The notes beneath the pieces are model-generated. The model was not told the origin of the DNA, ran no database searches, and was given only the letters and a program-made list of their open reading frames with translations. Of a DNA stretch of 8,824 nt, positions 1-7,014 are shown piece after piece. The translations under genes and the position numbers were made by a program. Position 1 is the first letter of the stretch, and each line of letters opens with the position of its first letter. This DNA comes from Treponema sp. Its GTDB lineage: Bacteria > Spirochaetota > Spirochaetia > Treponematales > Treponemataceae. The DNA is taken from NCBI GenBank assembly GCA_021442965.1, contig JABUUX010000276.1, positions 1 through 8,824 on the forward strand. Direction: 5' to 3'.

Positions 1-1225
1 GGCGGACTTCACCAGCAAGAGAAAGTTCTCCAAATACAGTAGTTCCGGGAGGAAGGGGGATGTCAGTTCTTGCAGAATAAAGAGCGCATGCTAGGGCTGC
101 ATCTATTGAACTTTCTGAAAGTTTTACACCTCCTGCCACATTTACATATATATCCTGATCGGAAAAACGAAGCCCACATCTTTTTTCAAGAATTGCTGCA
201 ACTCTAGCTACACGATTGGAATCTATTTTGTCTGAATAAATTCTAGAGATACTTGATTTTGCAGGAATTGTAAGAGCTTGTATTTCAACTAAAAAAACTC
301 TGGATCCTTCAAAGACTGCAGAACATGCAACCCCAGCAGGCTGAGTCTCAGTGCGTTTAGTAATAAATAAAGAGTTTGGATTAACAACAGGGGAAAGCCC
401 TTTTTCATTCATGGTAAATATTCCCAACTCATCAACAGATCCAAATCGGTTTTTTTGTGCATGAAGGAACCTTATGTCTTCATCATTTCTTTCAAAAGAG
501 ATAACAGTATCAACCATATGCTCCATAGATTTTGGGCCAGCTATATTTCCTTCTTTAGTGACATGAGCTGTCATAATTAGGACAGATTCCCGTTCCTTTA
601 CCCAAGAAATGAATTCATTTGCACAATATTTTAACTGATTAACAGATCCAGGAATCAGTCCTGCAGAAGCTGAATACATTGTTTGAATCGAATCCACAAT
701 TATAAAAATTGGATTAAGTGTATTAAGAGCATCAAGTGAATCTTCAAGTCTTGTGGTGCATAGAAGTTGAATGTCTTTTACTTCCAATCCTAATCTGTCA
801 GCCCTTTCTTTTATTTGAGATGCAGATTCTTCACCAGATATGTATAGTATTTTTCCTTCATTAGACAAAGTTGAGGCAAAACTTGAAGCTGTTTGAAGAA
901 GAAGAGTTGATTTACCGATTCCAGGCTCACCGCCTAAAAGTATGGCTGAGCGTTTTGTAGCACCACCTCCAAGAACCCTGTCAAATTCAGTAATACCAGT
1001 CAGATATCTGGTTGTGTCTTGGGATTGAACTTGAGATAAAGGTATAGGCTTTGATTTTTCTTGAATAACGGATTTAATTCCTGTAGCTGAAGGTGTAACA
1101 GTATCAACAATAGCTTCTTCCAAAGTATTCCACTCACCACAACTAGGACATTTCCCAAGCCATGTCGGTTGAGAATACTCACAAGTTGAACACTTGTACA
1201 TTATTGATCCACTTTTTCTTGCCAT
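1..1225 (-). CDS. radA: DNA repair protein RadA (Sms), 3' end cut off by window
   Basis: RadA is a RecA-like ATPase and helicase that helps process branched recombination intermediates during DNA repair. Reading the minus strand from the ATG at 1225-1223 gives 408 codons with no stop before the left edge. The family is usually about 450-460 residues, so roughly the last 45-50 are missing. Visible in order: an N-terminal zinc finger with two CxxC pairs (C12/C15 and C26/C29); the LGGG stretch before the ATPase core (85-88); Walker A GEPGIGKST (99-107); Walker B ending IIVDS (175-179); the RadA-specific KNRFG motif (258-262); and the beginning of the C-terminal Lon-protease-like domain, with the GELSLAGEVR stretch at the window edge. 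The start is supported by an AAAGGAA ribosome-binding site (complement of 1232-1238) 6 nt upstream. A later ATG (residue 9) has no such site. It is transcribed divergently from the DUF1846 gene. Identification is secure. Confidence 0.97.
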   Translation of the reverse strand, partial: MARKSGSIMYKCSTCEYSQPTWLGKCPSCGEWNTLEEAIVDTVTPSATGIKSVIQEKSKPIPLSQVQSQDTTRYLTGITEFDRVLGGGATKRSAILLGGEPGIGKSTLLLQTASSFASTLSNEGKILYISGEESASQIKERADRLGLEVKDIQLLCTTRLEDSLDALNTLNPIFIIVDSIQTMYSASAGLIPGSVNQLKYCANEFISWVKERESVLIMTAHVTKEGNIAGPKSMEHMVDTVISFERNDEDIRFLHAQKNRFGSVDELGIFTMNEKGLSPVVNPNSLFITKRTETQPAGVACSAVFEGSRVFLVEIQALTIPAKSSISRIYSDKIDSNRVARVAAILEKRCGLRFSDQDIYVNVAGGVKLSESSIDAALACALYSARTDIPLPPGTTVFGELSLAGEVR

Positions 1226-1246
1226 TTTATGTTCCTTTATATATAT

Positions 1247-1276
1247 ACTATAGCTTTTTTTTCTAAAATCACGCAA
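1247..1276 (-). promoter_or_regulatory. candidate sigma-70-type promoter of radA
   Basis: On the minus strand a TTGCGT -35 box (complement of 1271-1276) is followed after 18 bp by a TATAGT -10 box (complement of 1247-1252). Transcription would begin about 1240, giving a short leader that contains the AAAGGAA ribosome-binding site of radA. Both boxes are near consensus, but the region is very AT-rich, so chance matches are likely. A TTGACT hexamer further upstream (complement of 1293-1298) has no good -10 partner. Confidence 0.45.
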
Positions 1277-1344
1277 GAAATCCAGAAAAATTAGTCAAAA
1301 TATTATCTGAAAATAAAAAATCCATATAAAAACAAAATAAAATG

Positions 1345-1353
1345 TGATAAAAT
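1345..1353 (+). promoter_or_regulatory. candidate extended -10 promoter of DUF1846 gene
   Basis: TGATAAAAT has the form of an extended -10 element: TG, one base, then TAAAAT at 1348-1353. The best -35 candidate at 17 bp spacing is only ATATAAA-like, around 1324-1330, so the element would rely on the TG extension. RNA starting the usual 6-8 nt downstream would begin at about 1360-1361, essentially at the ATG at 1362. This fits the lack of any Shine-Dalgarno sequence before that gene. The region is AT-rich and the call is tentative. Confidence 0.35.
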
Positions 1354-1361
1354 AAAATATT

Positions 1362-2834
1362 ATGAAAGTAGGATTTGATAACGACAAATATTTAAAGATT
1401 CAGTCAGAACACATTAAAGAACGAATTTCAAAATTCGGAGATAAGCTTTATTTGGAATTCGGTGGCAAACTATTTGATGATTTTCATGCATCTAGAGTGC
1501 TTCCAGGCTTTCATCCGGATTCAAAACTCCAAATGCTTATGCAGCTTTCTGATGTTGCAGAAATAGTAATTGTCATAAGTGCTGTAGATATTGAAAAAAA
1601 CAAGGTTCGCGGTGATTTGGGGATTACATACGATATGGATGTTCTGCGCCTTCGTGAAGAATTTTCAAAACGAGGATTGTTTGTGGGTAGTGTTTGTATT
1701 ACTCATTATGCAGGGCAGCCTGCAGCAGATTTATTTAGAAAAAAACTTAAGAAAATGAAAATCAAGTCTTATGTTCATTATCTTATTCAAGGATATCCTT
1801 CAAACGTTGAACTTATAGATTCTGATGCAGGCTTTGGGAAAAACGATTATATAGAAACAACCCGTCCGTTGGTAGTTATTACAGCTCCTGGTCCTGGAAG
1901 TGGAAAAATGGCCACATGTCTTTCGCAGCTTTATCAGGAAAATAAAAGAGGTATAAAAGCCGGATATGCAAAATTTGAAACATTTCCTATTTGGAATATT
2001 CCTCTAAAGCATCCTGTAAATATGGCATATGAAGCTGCAACTGCTGACCTGGCAGATATAAATATGATTGATCCGTTTCATTTAGAAGCTTATGGGAAAA
2101 CAACTGTAAACTACAATCGCGATATTGAAATCTTTCCTGTTTTGAAAGCTATTTTTGAGGGTATTTTTGGAGAATGTCCATATAAATCGCCAACAGATAT
2201 GGGTGTAAATATGGCAGGAAAATGTATTGTTGATGATGAGGCATGCGTTGAGGCTTCAAAACAAGAAATCATTCGTCGTTATTACAATACATTAGATCGT
2301 CTTGTGGAAGGCGAATGTGAAGAAAAAGAAGTATTCACAATCGAAATGCTGATGAAACAAGCGGGCATTACTACAGATAATAGAAAAGTTACAATGGCCG
2401 CAAAAGAGCGGGTTGCAAAAACTAATGTTCCTTGTGCAGCAATTGAATTGGACGATGGAACTATTCTTACAGCTGGTACTTCTGAACTTTTTGGAGCTTG
2501 TGCTGCTCTGATTCTGAAAGCCTTAAAGCATTTGGCTGGAATTGATACAAAAATTCATATTATTCCAACTAGTGCAGTTGAACCTATCCAGGAAATGAAA
2601 ATCCAAAGTCTAAAAGGTAATAATCCTCGTCTTCATTCTGATGAGCTCCTTGTTGCTCTGGCTATTATCTCAAGAGACAGCAATGAATGCCGCAGAGCAA
2701 TTGAGCAGCTTCCAAGATTGAAAGGTGCGCAAGTTCATACATCTGTTATGCTTAGCGAAGTAGACAAAAAAATAATGAAAAAGCTTGGTATTGACTTTAC
2801 AAGCGAACCGATTACAAAAAAATCACAGTTTTAA
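1362..2834 (+). CDS. DUF1846 (UPF0371) domain-containing protein
   Basis: This is a full-length 490-residue member of the DUF1846/UPF0371 family, a cytoplasmic family of about 490-500 residues that is widespread in Firmicutes and other bacteria and has no established biochemical function. The N-terminus (MKVGFDNDKYLKIQSE) matches the family's usual start, so the ATG at 1362 is right even though no ribosome-binding site precedes it. Visible family blocks: HYAGQP (115-120), a glycine-rich GPGSGKM loop (177-183) after a hydrophobic strand, KFETFPIWN (204-212), and the NMIDPFHLEAYG and TTVNYNRD stretches after it. The GPGSGK loop resembles a phosphate-binding P-loop but lacks the final S/T of a true Walker A, so nucleotide binding is only a guess. 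No signal peptide or membrane segment is seen. It lies 26 nt before yhbY and may be co-transcribed with it. Family assignment is strong; function is unknown. Confidence 0.93.
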   Translation: MKVGFDNDKYLKIQSEHIKERISKFGDKLYLEFGGKLFDDFHASRVLPGFHPDSKLQMLMQLSDVAEIVIVISAVDIEKNKVRGDLGITYDMDVLRLREEFSKRGLFVGSVCITHYAGQPAADLFRKKLKKMKIKSYVHYLIQGYPSNVELIDSDAGFGKNDYIETTRPLVVITAPGPGSGKMATCLSQLYQENKRGIKAGYAKFETFPIWNIPLKHPVNMAYEAATADLADINMIDPFHLEAYGKTTVNYNRDIEIFPVLKAIFEGIFGECPYKSPTDMGVNMAGKCIVDDEACVEASKQEIIRRYYNTLDRLVEGECEEKEVFTIEMLMKQAGITTDNRKVTMAAKERVAKTNVPCAAIELDDGTILTAGTSELFGACAALILKALKHLAGIDTKIHIIPTSAVEPIQEMKIQSLKGNNPRLHSDELLVALAIISRDSNECRRAIEQLPRLKGAQVHTSVMLSEVDKKIMKKLGIDFTSEPITKKSQF

Positions 2835-2851
2835 TCTGAGTTTTGATTAAA
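2830..2851 (+). repeat. 7-bp inverted repeat over DUF1846 stop and yhbY RBS
   Basis: TTTAATC (2830-2836) and GATTAAA (2845-2851) are perfect inverted copies separated by an 8-nt loop. The left arm contains the TAA stop of the DUF1846 gene. The right arm covers the AAA of the AAAGG ribosome-binding site of yhbY (2849-2853). The stem is AT-rich and weak, and no T-tract follows, so it is not a terminator. It could modestly limit access to the yhbY start unless ribosomes from the upstream gene open it. That effect is inference. Confidence 0.4.
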
Positions 2852-2860
2852 GGTAAAATG

Positions 2861-3154
2861 ATGGAATTAACAAGTAAACAACGAAAATATTTGGAAAAAC
2901 TGGCTCATAACCTGAATCCTGTTGTGATTGTAGGTGGTGCAGGTGTGACAGAAGGTGTAGAGCAGATGGTAAATAATACTCTTGCTTCACACGAACTTAT
3001 AAAAATTAAATATAATGAATATAAAGACGATAAGGTAGAGCTTACAAACTCACTTTGCCAGAAGTGCGGTGCTACTCTTGTCAGAATCATTGGAAATGTG
3101 GCTATAGTATATCGCGAAAAAGATGAAAATCCTGTTATAAAAATTCCTGAATAA
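2861..3154 (+). CDS. yhbY: YhbY family CRM-domain RNA-binding protein
   Basis: This small protein (97 residues from the chosen start) is a single CRM domain. The E. coli homologue YhbY associates with precursors of the large ribosomal subunit, and the family is thought to act in ribosome assembly. It shows the hallmark start MELTSKQRKYLEKLAHNLNP, the GGAG loop (25-28) of the GxxG RNA-binding motif, then IKIKYNEYKDDK and the C-terminal GNVAIVYRE strand. The ATG at 2861 is chosen because it places MELTSKQR at the N-terminus and lies 7 nt from the AAAGG ribosome-binding site (2849-2853). The in-frame ATG at 2858 sits only 4 nt away, and an in-frame TTG at 2843 lies upstream of the ribosome-binding site. 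Its gene follows DUF1846 by 26 nt. Confidence 0.93.
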   Translation: MELTSKQRKYLEKLAHNLNPVVIVGGAGVTEGVEQMVNNTLASHELIKIKYNEYKDDKVELTNSLCQKCGATLVRIIGNVAIVYREKDENPVIKIPE

Positions 3155-3191
3155 TACTAAATAATGAAACTTTTAAATATCTATTCTTTTT

Positions 3192-3219
3192 TTTAATATG
3201 GATAAGAGAAAGTTTTAAT
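3192..3219 (+). promoter_or_regulatory. weak candidate promoter of the ABC operon
   Basis: The 86-nt gap between yhbY and the ABC ATPase is the most likely place for the operon's promoter. TTTAAT at 3214-3219 matches five of six -10 bases, and TTTAAT at 3192-3197 is a poor -35 at 16 bp spacing. A run of eight T at 3187-3194 lies upstream, but no stable hairpin precedes it, so I do not call a terminator for yhbY. A strong GGAGG ribosome-binding site (3229-3233) sits 7 nt before the ATPase start. The promoter call is speculative. Confidence 0.22.
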
Positions 3220-3240
3220 AATAAATACGGAGGAAGCTCT

Positions 3241-4179
3241 ATGATAGAAGTAACCCACGTATCCAAAAATTTTGGATCTTTTCGTGCGGTAAATGATGTT
3301 AGTTTTTCTATTCCAACAGGGCAGATTGTCGGTCTTTTAGGACCAAATGGAGCTGGAAAAACTACAACTATGAGAATGATTACAGGTTTTTTATCACCTA
3401 CAGACGGAAAAATCCTGATAGACGGGACTGATATTTCACAAACTCCTGTCGAAGCAAAAAGAAAGATTGGGTATATGCCTGAATCTGCTCCACTTTACAG
3501 TGACATGATAGTTGAAGATTATCTTCGTTACATAGCAGAAATGCACGGTGAAGATGCTGATGTAAAAATCCCGGCTCTTTGTGCTGAATGCGGACTGAAA
3601 GAAGTAATGCATAAAAATATCAGTGATCTTTCGAGAGGAAACAGACAAAGAGTTGCTTTGGCTCACAGTCTTATGCATGACCCTGAAATATTGATTTTGG
3701 ATGAGCCAACTTCTGGTTTGGATCCTAATCAGGTAGAAGAAGTGCGAAGTATTATCCGTGAAATTGGTAAAACACGTACGGTAATTATTTCAACACATAT
3801 TCTTAGCGAAGTAGAAATGTTGTGTTCCAGAGTAATCATCATATCAGGGGGGAAGCTTGTTGCTGACGGTCCTACTGAAGAACTTAGAGCAAAATTCGGA
3901 AATGAAATGTCTGTAAAACTGATTCTGGGTGGAGTTAAGGAAAATGAATCCTTTGAAGATTTAAAATCAGTAAAAAATGTTGCTGAAGTAAAAATTCTAG
4001 AATCTGAAGTTCCTGAAGCAAAAACTGTGTTTGTTTCTGTATCAGGCGATGAAGAAATCCGACCAGAAATTTTCAGAAAGATTGTAGAAAAGGGATGGAG
4101 TCTTTATGAAATGTCCCTTCAGAAAAACAGTTTGGAAGATGTATTCCATGTTCTTACTTCAGTAAAGGAGGACGCATAA
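3241..4179 (+). CDS. ABC transporter ATP-binding protein, GldA type
   Basis: This is the cytoplasmic ATPase that would power the membrane complex encoded by the next three genes. Its 312 residues contain every nucleotide-binding element: Walker A GPNGAGKTT (34-42), an LSRGNRQR signature (130-137) in place of the classic LSGGQ, Walker B ILILDE (150-155), D-loop GLD (159-161) and H-loop H186. The usual Q-loop glutamine is replaced by E81 in GYMPE. The GYxPE loop and the LSxGxRQR signature are typical of GldA/CcmA-like ATPases that pair with ABC-2 permeases. Residues from about 220 to 312 form a C-terminal extension outside the ATPase core, of the kind often seen in this subfamily. The start follows a strong GGAGG site. 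The stop is 1 nt before the permease start. A GldA-type subunit is very likely; the transported substrate cannot be told from sequence. Confidence 0.93.
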   Translation: MIEVTHVSKNFGSFRAVNDVSFSIPTGQIVGLLGPNGAGKTTTMRMITGFLSPTDGKILIDGTDISQTPVEAKRKIGYMPESAPLYSDMIVEDYLRYIAEMHGEDADVKIPALCAECGLKEVMHKNISDLSRGNRQRVALAHSLMHDPEILILDEPTSGLDPNQVEEVRSIIREIGKTRTVIISTHILSEVEMLCSRVIIISGGKLVADGPTEELRAKFGNEMSVKLILGGVKENESFEDLKSVKNVAEVKILESEVPEAKTVFVSVSGDEEIRPEIFRKIVEKGWSLYEMSLQKNSLEDVFHVLTSVKEDA

Positions 4180-4180
4180 G

Positions 4181-4909
4181 ATGGGCGATAAGAAAAAGAC
4201 AAAAAATGCTTCACTTATAATTTTTAAGCGTGAGTTAAAATCATTTTACTCTAGTCCTATAGCATATATAGTTGCAGGCTTATTTCTGCTTGCATTGGGT
4301 ATTGTATATTTTCTTGTATTTTATAAATCACAGAGTGCAGATTTGAGAATCCTTTTTCAGCTTTTGCCTTATTTACTATCAATTTTTGTACCGGCATTAA
4401 CGATGCGTGTTTTTGCAGAAGAAAAACGAAGCGGGTCTTTGGAAACACTGATGACGCTTCCGGTAACAGAAACAGATGTTGTATGTGGAAAAATGCTGGC
4501 TTCTTTTGTGAGTACTCTATTAATGGTGGCTCCGACATTACTTTATATCATTCCTGTTCGCGTTTTTGGAAATCCAGATTTTGGACCAATTATAGGTGGA
4601 TATGCGGGAACTGTTTTCCTTTCTGCGTGTTTTGTAACAATCGGTGTTTTTTCTTCCTCTGTAACAAAAAATCAGATTGTTGCTTTATTTGTTGGAATTG
4701 CAATTTCAGTAGGGCTTACAATGATTGATACTTTCCTTGTTTTCCTTCCGACACAGATTGTTGGATTCTTTCAGATTTTATCAATTAATGCACATTTTGA
4801 GTCTATTTCGCGTGGAATTATTGATACAAGGGATATTATTTACTTTGTTTCATTGGCAGCATTGTTTTTTGTTCTTACAATAAGAATGGAACAGAAGGCA
4901 AAGAAATAG
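4181..4909 (+). CDS. ABC-2 type permease, GldF type
   Basis: A 242-residue integral membrane protein that forms the channel partner of the preceding ATPase. Six hydrophobic segments are visible, roughly at residues 27-47, 57-78, 104-126, 138-160, 165-190 and 218-234. Between the second and third lies the conserved cytoplasmic stretch EEKRSGSLETLMTLPVT (80-96), which in ABC-2 permeases contacts the ATPase. Two GldF-like signatures support the subtype: SSPIAYIV at the start of the first helix (24-31) and HFESISRGIIDTRDIIYF before the last helix (205-222). It starts 1 nt after the ATPase stop, with an AGGAGG ribosome-binding site (4166-4171) inside that gene's end, so the two are translationally linked. 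It is full length for the family. Confidence 0.92.
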   Translation: MGDKKKTKNASLIIFKRELKSFYSSPIAYIVAGLFLLALGIVYFLVFYKSQSADLRILFQLLPYLLSIFVPALTMRVFAEEKRSGSLETLMTLPVTETDVVCGKMLASFVSTLLMVAPTLLYIIPVRVFGNPDFGPIIGGYAGTVFLSACFVTIGVFSSSVTKNQIVALFVGIAISVGLTMIDTFLVFLPTQIVGFFQILSINAHFESISRGIIDTRDIIYFVSLAALFFVLTIRMEQKAKK

Positions 4910-4920
4910 GAGGGGTTGAA

Positions 4921-7014
4921 ATGAAAAAGTTTTGGAACTGGCTGAAAAGTTCAAAGAGTGATTTTGCTCTTTTTATAATTCTCCTAATTCTTGCAAATAT
5001 AGTTGGAAGAAACTCTTTTAAAAGATTTGACCTGACACGTGCAGGCTCATATTCAATTTCAAAGCCAAGTAAACAGATGATTAAAAATCTGGAAGAACCA
5101 CTTTCTATTATGGTGTTCTTTGATGATAATCTTCCGGCTCAGCAGAAGCAGGTGCATCAGTACATAAAAGATTTATTGAAAGAATATGAAATTGCAGGAA
5201 ACAAAAAACTTTCTGTAAATTTTGTAGATATGACAAAAGAAAGAAACAGAAATCTGGCTTCTGATTTTGGACTCAGAGAAGTTCAGATTCAAGAGGTAAA
5301 GACGACAGAATTTGGATTTAAGCAGGTTTATATGGGGCTGGTTATTTCCTATGGAGACAGTATTGAAAAATTGGATGCTCTTACAACAACAGAAGGTTTG
5401 GAGTATAAGATTACTTCTACTGTTTCTAAGATGATTAATAAGGTTGATGCTTTGAATGGTCTTGGTAAGGACAATAAAATCAAAATCACTTTTTATATGA
5501 GTTCTGTTTTAAAAAACCTAAGAATAAACGGAATGGATAGAGTTGAGGATTATGTAGATGAAACATTCAGAGCAATGAATGTAAAAAATATGAATCGTCT
5601 GGAACTTGATGTAATTAATCCTTCTCAGGATGAAATTCTGGCAGCTCAGGACCAGTATGGTATTCAGACAGTTTCTTTTAATAATTCAAAAGGGGAGCAG
5701 GAACTTGCAGCTTTTGGAATGATTGTTTCTATGGGTGATGAATTCCGTGTTGTTCCAATGGCTATAGACCGTTCATTCTTTGGGTATGGGGTTGCAGGTT
5801 TGGAAGAACTTGAAGATAACATAGATGCTGGAATTAAGAGTTTGATTAGTAAGACTGTACAGGTTGGTTATGTTGTAGGACACTATGAACACAGTCTGAC
5901 AAATGAAAATGATTCTGCAAATTTCAATTCAATTATTTCTGAAAATTATGAGTTGGTGGAAGTTGATCTTTATGCAGGAGATGTTCCTGCCGGAATTAAT
6001 ACTGTAATTGTTAATGGTCCGAAAGATGATTACAGTGAAGAAGAACTCTACCGCCTTGACCAATTCTTGATGAAAGGCGGAAATGTTATGTTCTTCCTGG
6101 ATCCTATGATTAAACAAGGGGGAAACCAGTATCAGATGCCAACTCCTGTTCCTTCAAACGTAAATATTGAAAGATTAATTAATGCTTATGGTGTTGCTCT
6201 GGAAAAGAATTACGTAATGGATGACAGTTGTCATGAGGCTTCAAATCAATCTTATGGAAAGTTGAAGTATTACTGGGTTCCTGTATTACAGAATAAGACT
6301 CTGGCAAAGAATCATCCAATTACAAATAATCTGACATGGGTTTATATGCTTGAGAATGGTGAGCTTGATGTAAGTGATGCAAAAGCAAATAAAAATCTTG
6401 ATGTAACAGTGCTGGCAAAATCTTCTGCAAAAGCATGGACAGAATCAGACAATATTATGCTGAATCCTGTAATTCTGGCACCTTCTTCAGATACTGATTT
6501 TAAACAATATGATCTGGCCGTAATTCTTGAAGGAAAATTTACCAGTGCTTTTGATAAGGCGCCAAAGAAAACAATTTGGGATGAAGACGGAAATGAAGTG
6601 GAATATGATGAAAATGACGGAGATTTTACTGCTGCAAATCATATAGCTTCTAGTAAACTGCCAGGAAAAGTTTTTGTGATAGGTACTTCTCAGATTACAA
6701 CATCTCAAATTATTGACGCCTCAAGCAGAAGTCCTGTAGCTATGTTCATGAAAAATGTTGTGGACTACATGAACGGAAACGAAGAACTTTGCAAGATGCG
6801 TACAAAAGGTATTACATGGAATGTTCTTTCTGTAGATAATTTGGCTTTGGGAATAGCCTTGCAGTATTTGTGTTTCTTTGGACCTGTAGTGCTGGTTGTA
6901 ATTGTAGGTCTTGTTGCGTTAAGACTTAGGGCAAAACATAGGGAAACAATCCGCCGCAAGTTTAATCCTGATGATGAACGTGAAATTGTAAAAGCAAAGA
7001 AGGAGGATAAATAA
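4921..7014 (+). CDS. GldG-family ABC transporter auxiliary protein
   Basis: A 697-residue membrane-anchored protein that accompanies GldA/GldF-type transporters; its molecular role is unknown. An N-terminal helix (about 16-32) is followed by a long extracytoplasmic region and a C-terminal helix (about 641-667) with a basic cytoplasmic tail. Residues about 47-175 match the N-terminal domain of GldG proteins, starting with ISKPSKQMI and a thioredoxin-like strand IMVFFDD. The central part resembles the ABC-type auxiliary domain, with VGHYEHS (318-324), NGP (365-367), SEEELYRLDQFLMKGG just after it, and FFLDP (391-395). An acidic insertion follows W553 (residues 554-568). It is somewhat longer than Flavobacterium GldG. 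The start has an AGGAGGGG ribosome-binding site overlapping the permease stop codon. Its stop overlaps the next start by 1 nt. Family is secure; function is inferred from context only. Confidence 0.9.
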   Translation: MKKFWNWLKSSKSDFALFIILLILANIVGRNSFKRFDLTRAGSYSISKPSKQMIKNLEEPLSIMVFFDDNLPAQQKQVHQYIKDLLKEYEIAGNKKLSVNFVDMTKERNRNLASDFGLREVQIQEVKTTEFGFKQVYMGLVISYGDSIEKLDALTTTEGLEYKITSTVSKMINKVDALNGLGKDNKIKITFYMSSVLKNLRINGMDRVEDYVDETFRAMNVKNMNRLELDVINPSQDEILAAQDQYGIQTVSFNNSKGEQELAAFGMIVSMGDEFRVVPMAIDRSFFGYGVAGLEELEDNIDAGIKSLISKTVQVGYVVGHYEHSLTNENDSANFNSIISENYELVEVDLYAGDVPAGINTVIVNGPKDDYSEEELYRLDQFLMKGGNVMFFLDPMIKQGGNQYQMPTPVPSNVNIERLINAYGVALEKNYVMDDSCHEASNQSYGKLKYYWVPVLQNKTLAKNHPITNNLTWVYMLENGELDVSDAKANKNLDVTVLAKSSAKAWTESDNIMLNPVILAPSSDTDFKQYDLAVILEGKFTSAFDKAPKKTIWDEDGNEVEYDENDGDFTAANHIASSKLPGKVFVIGTSQITTSQIIDASSRSPVAMFMKNVVDYMNGNEELCKMRTKGITWNVLSVDNLALGIALQYLCFFGPVVLVVIVGLVALRLRAKHRETIRRKFNPDDEREIVKAKKEDK

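Noticed and set aside
1000..1182. A 60-codon minus-strand open frame inside radA
   Set aside because: It is in a different frame from radA, whose zinc finger and linker are encoded across the same bases; its composition is not protein-like.
1888..1911. GPGSGKM in the DUF1846 protein as a true Walker A motif
   Set aside because: The S/T after K is missing and no Walker B partner is evident, so I do not call it an ATPase.
2843..2860. Upstream TTG and ATG starts for yhbY
   Set aside because: TTG at 2843 lies upstream of the ribosome-binding site and ATG at 2858 is too close to it; the family N-terminus begins at ATG 2861.
3160..3194. T8 tract as a terminator after yhbY
   Set aside because: No GC-containing hairpin precedes the T run, only weak A-T self-complementarity.
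4483..4728. An 81-codon plus-strand open frame inside the permease gene
   Set aside because: It is rich in C, F and W with no ribosome-binding site, and is a shifted-frame reading of the T-rich permease coding sequence.
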